Assembly: GCA_026399895.1 (NCBI GenBank)
Contig: JAPLQC010000062.1
Location: forward strand, 5,019 to 39,463
DNA from: Burkholderiales bacterium
Lineage (GTDB): Bacteria; Pseudomonadota; Gammaproteobacteria; Burkholderiales; Burkholderiaceae_D
Reading direction: 5' to 3'
DNA length: 34,445 bases
A program made the translations under genes and the position numbers. Of this stretch, positions 9,887 through 18,618 are shown piece by piece; the first letter of the stretch is position 1, and every line of letters starts with the position of its first letter. Under the pieces are notes generated by a model that made no database searches, was not told where the DNA came from, and saw only the letters and a list, made by a program, of their open reading frames with translations.

Positions 9887-10156
9887 TTACTTGCGCAGAC
9901 CCAGTTTTTCGATCAGGGCACGGTAACGATCCGTATCCTTGCGCTTCAGATAAGCCAGCAGGCTCTTACGACGATTGACCATCATGATCAGACCACGACG
10001 TGAATGATGATCTTTGCCGTGGGCCTTGAAGTGGCCATTCAGTTCATTGATGCGTGCAGTCAGTAACGCAACCTGCACCTCGGGAGACCCGGTGTCGTTT
10101 TGACCCCGAGCATTCGCAGCGATAACCGCCGCTTTGCCTTCTTTAGTAACTGCCAT
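9887..10156 (-). CDS. rpsO: 30S ribosomal protein S15
   Basis: S15 is a primary 16S rRNA-binding protein that organises the central domain of the 30S subunit. The 89-residue product is full length. It has the conserved [17 protein letters not shown], the [18 protein letters not shown] stretch that contacts rRNA, and the C-terminal [16 protein letters not shown] at 10156 has AAAGG 8 nt upstream. It is the first gene of the rpsO-pnp pair. The gap to leuA (10157-10309) shows no clear gene. Confidence 0.98.
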   Translation of the reverse strand: MAVTKEGKAAVIAANARGQNDTGSPEVQVALLTARINELNGHFKAHGKDHHSRRGLIMMVNRRKSLLAYLKRKDTDRYRALIEKLGLRK

Positions 10157-10309
10157 GATAAATACCTTTCACATGCGGTTTTCGGAGTCGCAACCCCTGA
10201 AACCGTGACAACATTGATAACATGGCCAATTTAGGCCAAGCCGGGATTATAGCCGAAATCGCCTCCGAATCCCACATCCCGGCAGACCCCACCAAAATCA
10301 CCTTCTGGC

Positions 10310-11854
10310 TTATAGCTGCGGATTGAGCTTCTCGTTCTTGGATTGCAATTTATTTAACGCCGACAGGTAGGCCTTGGCCGAGGCCACTACGATATCCAGA
10401 TCAGCGCCGACGCCGTTCACGATCCGCCCACTCTTCGATAGCCGCATGGTCACCTCACCCTGTGACTGTGTGCCGGTGGTAATCGCATTGACGGAGAACA
10501 GCAGCAGCTCCGCGCCACTGGCGGTGTGGGACTCAATCGCATTAACGATGGCGTCGACCGGGCCATTGCCCTGCCCCTCACACTTCACCTCTTTGCCGTC
10601 GGCGGCGAACACCACCTTGGCACTGGGCTTCTCGCCGGTCTCTGAATGCTGCGACAAAGACACGAACTTGTAGAACTCATGCTCATGCGCGTTTTGCTCA
10701 TCGGAGACCAGCGCCATGATGTCTTCATCAAAAATATCCGACTTGCGATCCGCCAGTTCCTTGAAGCGCGCAAACGCAGCATTCACCTCAGCCTCGGAGG
10801 CAAGCGCAATCCCGAGCTCCTCCAGGCGCTGCTTGAATGCATTACGGCCGGAGAGCTTGCCGAGCACAATCTTGTTCGCGCTCCAGCCCACATCTTCGGC
10901 GCGCATGATCTCGTAGGTATCACGCGCCTTCAGGATTCCGTCTTGGTGAATGCCCGAGGCATGCGCAAATGCATTCGCGCCCACCACCGCCTTGTTAGGC
11001 TGCACAGCAAAACCAGTAATCTGCGATACCAGCTTCGAGGTCGGCACAATCTGCGCAGTGTCGATACCCACATCCAGCTTGAAGTGATCTCGGCGGGTCT
11101 TCACCGCCATGACGATCTCTTCCAGCGCGGTATTGCCCGCACGTTCACCCAGGCCATTGATGGTGCACTCGATCTGACGGGCGCCACCAATCATCACCGC
11201 GGCTAAGGAGTTGGCGACAGCCATACCGAGATCGTTGTGGCAGTGCACGGACCACACCGCCTTATCCGAGTTGGGGATACGCTCGCGCAGAGTTTTAAGC
11301 GTATGGCCAATCATCTCCGGCACACCATAGCCCACGGTATCAGCAAAATTAATGGTGGTCGCGCCCTCATCAATCACGCCCTCGAGTACACGACACAGAA
11401 AATCGAGATCCGAGCGGCTACCATCTTCAGGGCTGAACTCAACATCATCGGTAAATTTCCGCGCGTAGCGCACTGCCAGACGCGCCTGCTCGTACACCTG
11501 ATCAGGTGACATGCGCAACTTCTTCTCCATGTGCAGCGGCGACGTCGCGATAAAGGTGTGAATGCGCTTTCTCGCTGCGGGCTCCAGTGCCTCGGCTGCG
11601 CGCGCAATGTCGCGCTCATTGGCACGCGACAGCGAGCAAATAATCGACTCCTTGATCGTGCTGGCAATCGCGCGGATCGCATCAAAATCACCCGGCGAGG
11701 AAGCCGCAAAGCCCGCCTCGATGACGTCGACCTTGAGGCGTTCCAACTGACGCGCGATGCGGAGTTTTTCCTCGCGTGTCATCGAGGCGCCGGGCGACTG
11801 CTCGCCATCGCGCAGTGTGGTGTCAAAAATAATCAGCTTGTTCGAATCGGGCAT
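10310..11854 (-). CDS. leuA: 2-isopropylmalate synthase
   Basis: LeuA condenses acetyl-CoA with 2-oxoisovalerate, the first committed step of leucine synthesis; 2-oxoisovalerate comes from the IlvIHC enzymes encoded nearby. The 514-residue product has [16 protein letters not shown] near the N-terminus (metal-binding Asp, catalytic Arg) and [13 protein letters not shown] (metal-binding His pair). It also has a full C-terminal regulatory domain for leucine feedback. The frame is open to 11932, but ATG at 11854 has CGGGAG 6 nt upstream and starts with the typical [19 protein letters not shown]. Upstream lies a leucine-rich leader peptide (11966-12046), suggesting control by leucyl-tRNA supply. 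Confidence 0.97.
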   Translation of the reverse strand: MPDSNKLIIFDTTLRDGEQSPGASMTREEKLRIARQLERLKVDVIEAGFAASSPGDFDAIRAIASTIKESIICSLSRANERDIARAAEALEPAARKRIHTFIATSPLHMEKKLRMSPDQVYEQARLAVRYARKFTDDVEFSPEDGSRSDLDFLCRVLEGVIDEGATTINFADTVGYGVPEMIGHTLKTLRERIPNSDKAVWSVHCHNDLGMAVANSLAAVMIGGARQIECTINGLGERAGNTALEEIVMAVKTRRDHFKLDVGIDTAQIVPTSKLVSQITGFAVQPNKAVVGANAFAHASGIHQDGILKARDTYEIMRAEDVGWSANKIVLGKLSGRNAFKQRLEELGIALASEAEVNAAFARFKELADRKSDIFDEDIMALVSDEQNAHEHEFYKFVSLSQHSETGEKPSAKVVFAADGKEVKCEGQGNGPVDAIVNAIESHTASGAELLLFSVNAITTGTQSQGEVTMRLSKSGRIVNGVGADLDIVVASAKAYLSALNKLQSKNEKLNPQL

Positions 11855-11958
11855 TTTGGGCTCCCGGAGTATTAAATCAGTGGGTTGGGCATATTTTCGC
11901 CTGCCTTCGCATTTGTTGCGCGGGCCGGGCAAAGCTCAAGTTGGGGGTAAGAGAGTAA

Positions 11959-11974
11959 CTGCGCCTTAGCGCAG
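11959..11974 (-). promoter_or_regulatory. Hairpin at the stop codon of the leuA leader peptide
   Basis: CTGCGC-TAAG-GCGCAG is a perfect 6-bp stem whose loop holds the leader-peptide stop codon TAA. It is followed by the pyrimidine-rich TTACTCTCTTACCCCC. It could be a weak attenuator or a structure whose state depends on where ribosomes stall on the Leu codons. No classical terminator/antiterminator pair could be drawn with certainty. Confidence 0.45.
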
Positions 11975-12046
11975 TAGGTATAGCAGTAGCAGGCCGGACG
12001 GGCTGCCGAGGGGAAGAAACTGGGAACGAAGAGTAGCGCTTAACAT
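11966..12046 (-). CDS. leuL: Leucine-rich leader peptide of leuA
   Basis: A 26-codon frame from ATG at 12046 to TAA. Ten of 26 residues are Leu, with LLLLYLL just before the C-terminal Arg. The Leu codons include CTA three times and TTA once, which are rare in a GC-rich betaproteobacterium and suited to sensing charged leucyl-tRNA. No ribosome binding site precedes it. A promoter-like TTGCAC-17-TATTCT ends 7 nt before the ATG, so the mRNA would start at or next to the A of the ATG (leaderless). The stop codon lies in a small hairpin, and leuA starts about 110 nt further on. Position and composition fit a leu leader; the mechanism is inferred. Confidence 0.7.
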   Translation of the reverse strand: MLSATLRSQFLPLGSPSGLLLLYLLR

Positions 12047-12053
12047 GAGGGCA

Positions 12054-12082
12054 AGAATACGGGGGAATGCCGCAAAGTGCAA
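12054..12082 (-). promoter_or_regulatory. Predicted promoter of leuA and its leader peptide
   Basis: TTGCAC (12077-12082) and TATTCT (12054-12059) with 17-nt spacing on the minus strand. The match is moderate (3-4 of 6 at each box). The expected start point coincides with the leader-peptide ATG at 12046. Confidence 0.45.
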
Positions 12083-12117
12083 CCATCAGATTTCTATCGT
12101 GCCGATAGCCGGCAACG

Positions 12118-12999
12118 CTATTTCTCGTCACCCGGCTCGGAACTGGTCTGCACCAGACTGACCGGATTCCCCTTGGCCCAAAACCAGAGCGCCACTACAT
12201 AACCCGACAAGCCGTACACCACAAACAGCCCGAACAGCACCTTCGGTGGGTCGCTCGACACTGCCACAAAAATCAACACAATCAAAAAGATCGCAATGAA
12301 CGGTACCGACTTCTTAAAGTTGACGTCTTTGAAGCTGTAGAACGGCGCATTGGTGACCATGGTCAGCCCGGAATAGACCGTGATGGTCCACGCCAGCCAG
12401 CTGAAGTCCGCCCCACCAATGCGCAGGTCATCCATCAACCAGATGAAGCCCGCCACCAGTGCCGCCGCCGCCGGGCTGGGCAGCCCCTGGAAGAAACGCT
12501 TGTCGACCACGGCAATATTGGTGTTGAAGCGCGCCAATCGCAACGCGGCACCTGCACAGTAAACAAACGCTGCCAGCCACCCCAGCTTGCCCATGCCACG
12601 CAGCGCCCATTCGTACACGATCAGTGCAGGTGCAGCACCAAAGGAGACCATGTCCGACAAACTATCGTACTGCGCGCCGAACTCGCTTTGGGTATTGGTC
12701 AGGCGAGCCACGCGACCATCGGTGGCATCGAGCACCATCGCCGCAAAAATCGCGACGGCAGCGTTATAGAACTGGCCGTTCATCGCCATCACGATGGCGT
12801 AAAAACCGCAGAACAAAGCAGCCGTCGTGAATGCGTTAGGCAACAGGTAAATACCGCGGCTGCGCAAACGTCCGACCGCGGGCTCGCCATCGTCATTGAC
12901 GCGGCGCGACGCAAGGCGATTCAGCCGAAACGGCTTCGCCAAGCCCGGCTTGGCGGTCGCTGCCTTCAGCTTCTGTTTACGGGGGTTGAAAATGCGCAT
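12118..12999 (-). CDS. pssA: CDP-diacylglycerol-serine O-phosphatidyltransferase
   Basis: PssA makes phosphatidylserine from CDP-diacylglycerol and serine at the inner membrane; Psd would then decarboxylate it. The 293-residue product has a basic N-terminal tail and then about eight hydrophobic segments. The CDP-alcohol phosphatidyltransferase motif D-x2-DG-x2-AR-x8-G-x3-D-x3-D is complete, running from LDATDGRVAR to GAQYDSLSD. GAGG lies 4 nt before the ATG. It lies 15 nt after the ancestral psd stop, so psd-pssA were one operon, but the upstream psd is damaged here. Confidence 0.95.
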   Translation of the reverse strand: MRIFNPRKQKLKAATAKPGLAKPFRLNRLASRRVNDDGEPAVGRLRSRGIYLLPNAFTTAALFCGFYAIVMAMNGQFYNAAVAIFAAMVLDATDGRVARLTNTQSEFGAQYDSLSDMVSFGAAPALIVYEWALRGMGKLGWLAAFVYCAGAALRLARFNTNIAVVDKRFFQGLPSPAAAALVAGFIWLMDDLRIGGADFSWLAWTITVYSGLTMVTNAPFYSFKDVNFKKSVPFIAIFLIVLIFVAVSSDPPKVLFGLFVVYGLSGYVVALWFWAKGNPVSLVQTSSEPGDEK

Positions 13000-13014
13000 A
13001 GCGCCTCGCTTAGA

Positions 13015-13613
13015 TTACAGCTCGGCCAGAACGGTCTCGGTCGCCGACACCTTGTCGCCGACAGCTACGGTAGGACGCGCAGTCAGCGGCAGATAGACAT
13101 CCACGCGCGAGCCGAAGCGGATAAAGCCGTAGCGCTGCCCACGTGCAAGGCGATCACCCACCGCAACATTGTCACCACCGCACCGCTATCCGCTGTGACT
13201 ACGACCGCATTACGTTCGTTCTCGGTTGAAGCCTTATCGAGATCAGCATTGACAAACTTACCGGGGAAATACTCAACCTTGGTGATGGTGCCGTCGACAG
13301 GCGAGCGGTTCGAATGCACATTAAAGACATTCATGAAGACACTGATCTTCAGCGCCTCTCTGCCGGCGTAAGGGTCTTGCGCCTTCTCAACCACTACGAT
13401 ACGGCCATCAGCCGGTGACAGAACCGCATTCGCCTGCTGCGGAATCATGCGCGGCGGATCGCGGAAAAACTGCAGCACAAACAGCGCGATCAGCCAGAAC
13501 GGCCAAGACCAGGCACCAAGCAATGCAGTGGCAACTGCCGCCGCCACGATGGCGAGCAAGAGGAATGGCCAACCCTCGCGGGCAATGATGGGGTGCGGGT
13601 AGTGATTGTTCAA
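13015..13613 (-). pseudogene. psd: Phosphatidylserine decarboxylase, broken by an internal deletion/frameshift
   Basis: Psd converts phosphatidylserine to phosphatidylethanolamine using a pyruvoyl group made by self-cleavage between Gly and Ser. Translation from TTG at 13613 (GGAG 5 nt upstream, giving the family start [14 protein letters not shown]) is normal to AVVT at about residue 148. It then runs into unrelated residues and stops at 13083. The rest of the family, from [20 protein letters not shown] onward to ETVLAEL and TAA at 13015, is present in another frame beginning near 13167. About 14 conserved residues (the usual VQ-x-AG-x-x-ARRILC segment) are missing at the join, consistent with a 43-nt deletion. 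The pyruvoyl-forming Ser (TCG at 13108-13110) is out of frame, so the product as read should be inactive. An assembly error is possible but would not be a simple one-base slip. Confidence 0.88.
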
Positions 13614-13640
13614 TTGGGCTCCAGATATCGCCGGCCAGAC

Positions 13641-13658
13641 CCTGTAATTTCTTACAGG
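13641..13658 (-). promoter_or_regulatory. GAAA-tetraloop hairpin upstream of psd
   Basis: CCTGTAA-GAAA-TTACAGG is a perfect 7-bp stem with a GNRA loop, 27 nt before the psd start. A second inverted repeat, GCGCTA-AAA-TAGCGC, lies at 13673-13687. These may shape the psd 5' leader. No convincing promoter was identified. Confidence 0.35.
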
Positions 13659-13884
13659 CAATTCCAGCCAAAGCGCTATTTTAGCGCCCCCCAACCTGAT
13701 CGGCACATCGGCCATGAAGCTTCAACGATGAGGCCACTTGGTGAAATCGAAACTTTCGCCGAACAAATGTGCGTTTATCGCCACGAATAACCGGAAAAAG
13801 TAACTTGTCACAAGCAGAAGGTCATGAGCGGTACACCCAAGGTGTCAGCGGTTGGTCACTGGAATCAATTCTCCTAAGGAAAGT

Positions 13885-15093
13885 ATGCGCGCGTCTCAAG
13901 CCCACCAAACTGTCAACGATGCGTTAATGGTGATGCGGGAGGCCTTCCGCGATCAGGCGGAAGTGGGGGTGAACCCTGACGGCAATCTGGTCTACGTCAA
14001 CCCCAGCCTGAAAGACCAAGACCCCGCCAGCCGCTCAGATCCCGAAATGGTGCGGGTCGTACTAGCAGCGAAAATCGAAAATGAACTTGCCTCCCAATGG
14101 CGCAGCTTGGATGAATTGCGGCGGCACATCAAGAGCAAGCTTCCCAGCCTTGCCGAGATCGACTTCAAACCCGAGAACCCAGCCATCCCCCTACTACACC
14201 ATGAATGGGAGGAAATGCTGAAAGAGACCAACCCGGTCAGCCGCGCCGAGTTTGTGTCAAACAAAAGCGTGATGGCCCGCCGGGAAAAACTGGTGGATGT
14301 TTTACGCGAAGCCCTTCCAAAAAACGGAGTTCTGACGCCGCTTAACGATAACCGCTATGAAGCCACCCTCGTCGCCTCGGAAGCGCAACAAGAGGAAATG
14401 CTGACGGCTTTTAAAAACAACAAATACCGCAGCATTGATACCTCGTTAAACATTACAAACCAACTCGTTAAGGACAGCCATCGCGCTAATGACCTACAGA
14501 TACTTATGCCTGCCAGAGGTGATATCAAGCGCGAGACGATCCATCTTAACCACGCGCCAGCGGAGCAAACCGCAAATGCGCTGAAGAACTTGACGGAGCT
14601 AAGGCATACGCGCCAGACAGAAGTTTCTAAAAAATCGCCACAGGATCAATCAGATAGTGCGGATAGAAACTTCATGCAGGTCCTGTCAATGATAACGGAT
14701 CAGACTCTGCGAAATCATCTCAGCGAGCTTCGAACCGGCATGCTGGGCAATGGGCCCGTGATCTTTAACCCTGACAATGCGACAAGCCACAGGCAACTGG
14801 CGATCGACAACGATGGGAATCCGATCATCACAATCAGAGAAGAGACACTTTCAAGGTCGTTCGTGGCCTTAGACGTAGCCATAGACGCACTTGGATTGAA
14901 GTCTCCGCCAAAGAACGCACCGATTGGTAACGAAAATTCTACATTCTCATTCGCAGCCGCATTGACTGTAAGTCGGAAGGACGCAGAACAAGGAATACTA
15001 CGCGCTCGATTCATCAGCCCACCTGAACTGAACATCAAGTTCTCTCTCGACTGGCAGAAAATTGATCCGATACTGGCGCGGGAGTGGCCATGA
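13885..15093 (+). CDS. Orphan protein A of the psd-ilvC insert
   Basis: A 402-residue protein of unknown family. The frame opens at TTG 13852, but ATG at 13885 has AAGGA 4 nt upstream and is chosen. No signal peptide, membrane helix, cysteine cluster or known catalytic motif is visible. The first half is predicted largely helical and charged (KIENELASQWRSLDELRRHI). The last 110 residues look beta-rich, with DNDGNPIITI and a C-terminal FSLDWQKIDPI. Composition shifts inside the gene: the line 13921-13980 is 38/60 G+C, whereas 14401-14460 is 22/60. It is transcribed against the surrounding operons and followed after 70 nt by orphan B, so the two probably form a unit. A secreted effector is one possibility; there is no direct proof. 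Confidence 0.75.
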   Translation: MRASQAHQTVNDALMVMREAFRDQAEVGVNPDGNLVYVNPSLKDQDPASRSDPEMVRVVLAAKIENELASQWRSLDELRRHIKSKLPSLAEIDFKPENPAIPLLHHEWEEMLKETNPVSRAEFVSNKSVMARREKLVDVLREALPKNGVLTPLNDNRYEATLVASEAQQEEMLTAFKNNKYRSIDTSLNITNQLVKDSHRANDLQILMPARGDIKRETIHLNHAPAEQTANALKNLTELRHTRQTEVSKKSPQDQSDSADRNFMQVLSMITDQTLRNHLSELRTGMLGNGPVIFNPDNATSHRQLAIDNDGNPIITIREETLSRSFVALDVAIDALGLKSPPKNAPIGNENSTFSFAAALTVSRKDAEQGILRARFISPPELNIKFSLDWQKIDPILAREWP

Positions 15094-15163
15094 TCATTGG
15101 TGTTAGAACTTTCGTGAGTGGCAGTTTTATCTAGAACTGTTTATCAGCAAGGAGTTTTAATCA

Positions 15164-16981
15164 ATGAACCGCATAACCTCACAAACCTCGTTTCAGGCAG
15201 CGAAGGTGATACAAGACGCATCACAATTTGAAGATGTGCAAATTACCGTAAGTTGGTCAGGCGATGTGCGAGAAGCCAACGCGCTGGAAAGAGCGATTTA
15301 CGGAGTCGTCGACTTTTTTGATGCGGACGCCCCGGAGAGACGCAGGAAAGAGGCGCGAGAGGCAGTCAAGGCAAAGTTAACTAACGAGGTATCGATCTTG
15401 GTTGGACCTCCCTCAAGAGTTGGCTCAGCTGCCTTACCCAATGAAATGACAGAAGCGATTAATCAGGTCGCAAACAATCTGATTTATACCGGCGCCATCA
15501 CTAAAAAAAATCTTCCGAGCGATCTAGGCGATGCGCTGCAAAACATTAAACAAATCACGGCCGAAACTGATAAAAAATCACGTAAGTTGATCTGGAAAGC
15601 AGCCGCTGAGCAGCGCAATGAAAATAAAAGAGTCAGTATTGATGCCGCCAAAAATATCGCTCAAAACACGAAAATTTGGAAAGAATCTCTGAACATCAGC
15701 ACCCGTGACGCGTTCCGCCTCGCTAGTAATGCTTGGAAACTTTATGAAAGCAAGAAAATCCTGCCTGAGGAAGGAAAAGAAATCCTACTCTGCTCGGGGC
15801 GACTAATTAGCCTGCATGGGTTTAACCATGAAGATGCGCTGAACTACGCCATTGATCTACGCGCTCCGTTGAAAACGCTTAGGCTTGGGTTAGATAGCGT
15901 TGAGCGGGTAATGAAATCGCTCGATTACGCCATCCCGGAACTTCGCGAGCAACCTGAGCGGGTTCGAATCAGCGCTGCGGTTCGCTATCTTCAGTTGCAG
16001 GATCCGAAGCACATGAATGTGAAGCCAATTGAAGAGATACGCCGTAGCCTCAAAGATCTACCTCGTCTTCAGCAGGCCATGCCGAAGGGATGTGTGATTG
16101 ACCAGGTTCATCAAGGCGCACATATCCGAGGATTATCAAAGCATAGCTTTCCAGAACCATCGCCTAACACCGACAACAAAAAAAAATCGCTGACAGCCCC
16201 CGAGCAAGCACTGACCGATGGCGCTAATTCGCTGATGAGCGCGAAGCCTCTGGGTAGTACCAGCAAACCGGTGCACGAGGTTTTTCTACCCGAAGTCTTT
16301 TCCCAATTCTATTCGCACCATGTAGAAGACATGGTGCGTGGTAATCGATTTGAATTACTTACAGGCGAGAAAGTTGATACTAAATTTAGTCAGATTGAAG
16401 AAAAGCGAAGAGAAAATCCAAAAAAACTATCGTCGAAAGAGTATGAGGAATGGGCAACAGCGCGAGCTAGATGGGCTGGCTCGGGCCGGGCAGTTCAAAT
16501 CATTTCAAACCTAGAATCTCAAACACTCTTCGCTGACGTTGCTAAATTTTCTTTTCTGCAGTTCTCCAATAAGAATAAGTACAAAGTTGCAGCCTCAGGA
16601 GACAACAATCTGGCACAGACATCGTTCCAAGCAAATCGTCTGACAGGTACAAATTATTTTATTGATGAGTTTATCTTGCGCGAAACGCACTACGACAATG
16701 CCACGCGTCTCTTGGCTGAACCAACCGACATGAACGACCGCAGCGATGGATTACTGCTACGTCCGCAGTTAGAAATCCCCCTCATCCCCAACCCTGGGGA
16801 GAACATAAAGGCTGGCGCTGGTGGCTTTTCCGTCAAACGCAGCGTGGCGTTGAGCTTGACTGTACCAAAAACCTCTCAACTCCAGCCAACCTGCCGCATC
16901 ACTGAGGTGAGCGAAGAATGGGATTTGATGGTGGACTGGGATGAGTGGATATCCACGCGCAAGGAGATTGGCACCCTGTAA
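15164..16981 (+). CDS. Orphan protein B of the psd-ilvC insert
   Basis: A 605-residue protein of unknown family. ATG at 15164 has AAGGAG 9 nt upstream. The first two thirds are rich in Lys, Glu and Arg and look helical (residues about 40-320). A Ser/Lys/Pro linker follows near 330-365, and then a region ending in a likely beta-rich domain with a C-terminal WDLMVDWDEW. No signal peptide, membrane segment or known motif was found. G+C is low: lines 15541-15600 and 16621-16680 are each 21/60, against 40/60 in the ilvC line 17161-17220, which suggests acquisition from elsewhere. It ends at a strong terminator shared with ilvC. The N-terminus (NRITSQTSFQ) is Ser/Thr/Gln-rich, as in many secreted effectors, but this is weak evidence. 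Confidence 0.78.
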   Translation: MNRITSQTSFQAAKVIQDASQFEDVQITVSWSGDVREANALERAIYGVVDFFDADAPERRRKEAREAVKAKLTNEVSILVGPPSRVGSAALPNEMTEAINQVANNLIYTGAITKKNLPSDLGDALQNIKQITAETDKKSRKLIWKAAAEQRNENKRVSIDAAKNIAQNTKIWKESLNISTRDAFRLASNAWKLYESKKILPEEGKEILLCSGRLISLHGFNHEDALNYAIDLRAPLKTLRLGLDSVERVMKSLDYAIPELREQPERVRISAAVRYLQLQDPKHMNVKPIEEIRRSLKDLPRLQQAMPKGCVIDQVHQGAHIRGLSKHSFPEPSPNTDNKKKSLTAPEQALTDGANSLMSAKPLGSTSKPVHEVFLPEVFSQFYSHHVEDMVRGNRFELLTGEKVDTKFSQIEEKRRENPKKLSSKEYEEWATARARWAGSGRAVQIISNLESQTLFADVAKFSFLQFSNKNKYKVAASGDNNLAQTSFQANRLTGTNYFIDEFILRETHYDNATRLLAEPTDMNDRSDGLLLRPQLEIPLIPNPGENIKAGAGGFSVKRSVALSLTVPKTSQLQPTCRITEVSEEWDLMVDWDEWISTRKEIGTL

Positions 16982-16985
16982 AGAA

Positions 16986-17011
16986 AAAAGCCATCCCAGC
17001 AGATGGCTTTT
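16986..17011. terminator. Bidirectional terminator between orphan B and ilvC
   Basis: AAAAGCCATC (16986-16995) and GATGGCTTTT (17002-17011) form a perfect 10-bp stem with a 6-nt loop. On the minus strand it is followed by TTTCTTT-like bases, and on the plus strand the arm itself ends in TTTT. It can end both orphan B and the ilv operon. Confidence 0.85.
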
Positions 17012-17021
17012 AGGGCAAGCA

Positions 17022-17047
17022 CGGGAAGCGCTTGTAAGCGCTTCCCG
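17022..17047. repeat. Long perfect hairpin downstream of ilvC
   Basis: CGGGAAGCGCTT and AAGCGCTTCCCG are separated by 2 nt, giving a perfect 12-bp inverted repeat 11 nt from the bidirectional terminator. Without a T-run, it probably stabilises the ilvC mRNA 3' end or assists termination. Confidence 0.6.
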
Positions 17048-17076
17048 CATGATGCCGAGTGAAACTGTCTTTGAAC

Positions 17077-18126
<1,050 letters not shown>

Positions 18127-18618
18127 TCAAACTTTCAGAATGCGCTCGCCGCGACCGATGCCGGAGCCACCGGTACGCACGGTTTCCAGAATCGAGGTTC
18201 GGTCTATCGCATCAATAAATGCGTCGAGCTTGGATTTGTTACCGGTCAGTTCGATGGTGTAGGTTTTTTCGGTGACGTCGATAATGCGGCCACGGAAAAT
18301 ATCCGCGGTGCGCTTCATTTCTTCACGCTCTTTGCCGACTGCACGCACTTTGATCAGCATCAGTTCACGCTCGATGTGGGCACCTTCGGTGAGGTCAACC
18401 ACCTTCACCACTTCAATCAATCGATTCAAGTGCTTGGTGATCTGCTCGACCACATCGTCCGACCCAGAAGTGACGATAGTCATACGCGACAGCGTCGGGT
18501 CTTCGGTAGGTGCTACCGTCAAGGTCTCGATGTTGTAAGCGCGTGCGGAGAATAAACCCACTACACGCGACAGTGCGCCGGCTTCGTTTTCCAATAAGGC
18601 TGCAATGATATGGCGCAT
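18127..18618 (-). CDS. ilvH: Acetolactate synthase small (regulatory) subunit
   Basis: IlvH activates the catalytic subunit IlvI and confers valine feedback. The 163-residue product begins MRHIIAALLENEAGALSRVV with the N-terminal ACT domain (NIETLTVAPTEDP-x-LSRMTI) and ends with the usual GRGERILKV. The frame is open to 18681 inside ilvI, but ATG at 18618 overlaps the ilvI stop (TAATG) and fits the family start, implying translational coupling. Confidence 0.96.
   Translation of the reverse strand: MRHIIAALLENEAGALSRVVGLFSARAYNIETLTVAPTEDPTLSRMTIVTSGSDDVVEQITKHLNRLIEVVKVVDLTEGAHIERELMLIKVRAVGKEREEMKRTADIFRGRIIDVTEKTYTIELTGNKSKLDAFIDAIDRTSILETVRTGGSGIGRGERILKV

Noticed and set aside
12688..13371. 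A 227-codon plus-strand open frame over pssA and psd
   Set aside because: It runs antisense to conserved pssA and psd sequence, has no motifs, and is rich in Arg, His and Gln as expected for a shadow frame.
13083..13715. An intact 210-residue Psd starting at 13715
   Set aside because: The first 34 residues precede the conserved family start and the last 28 are frameshifted; length alone makes it look complete.
14740..16970. Possible shared C-terminal domain of orphan proteins A and B (both end with an LTV strand and a W-containing LDW/VDW segment)
   Set aside because: Only a few residues match by eye, with gaps; too weak without a profile comparison.
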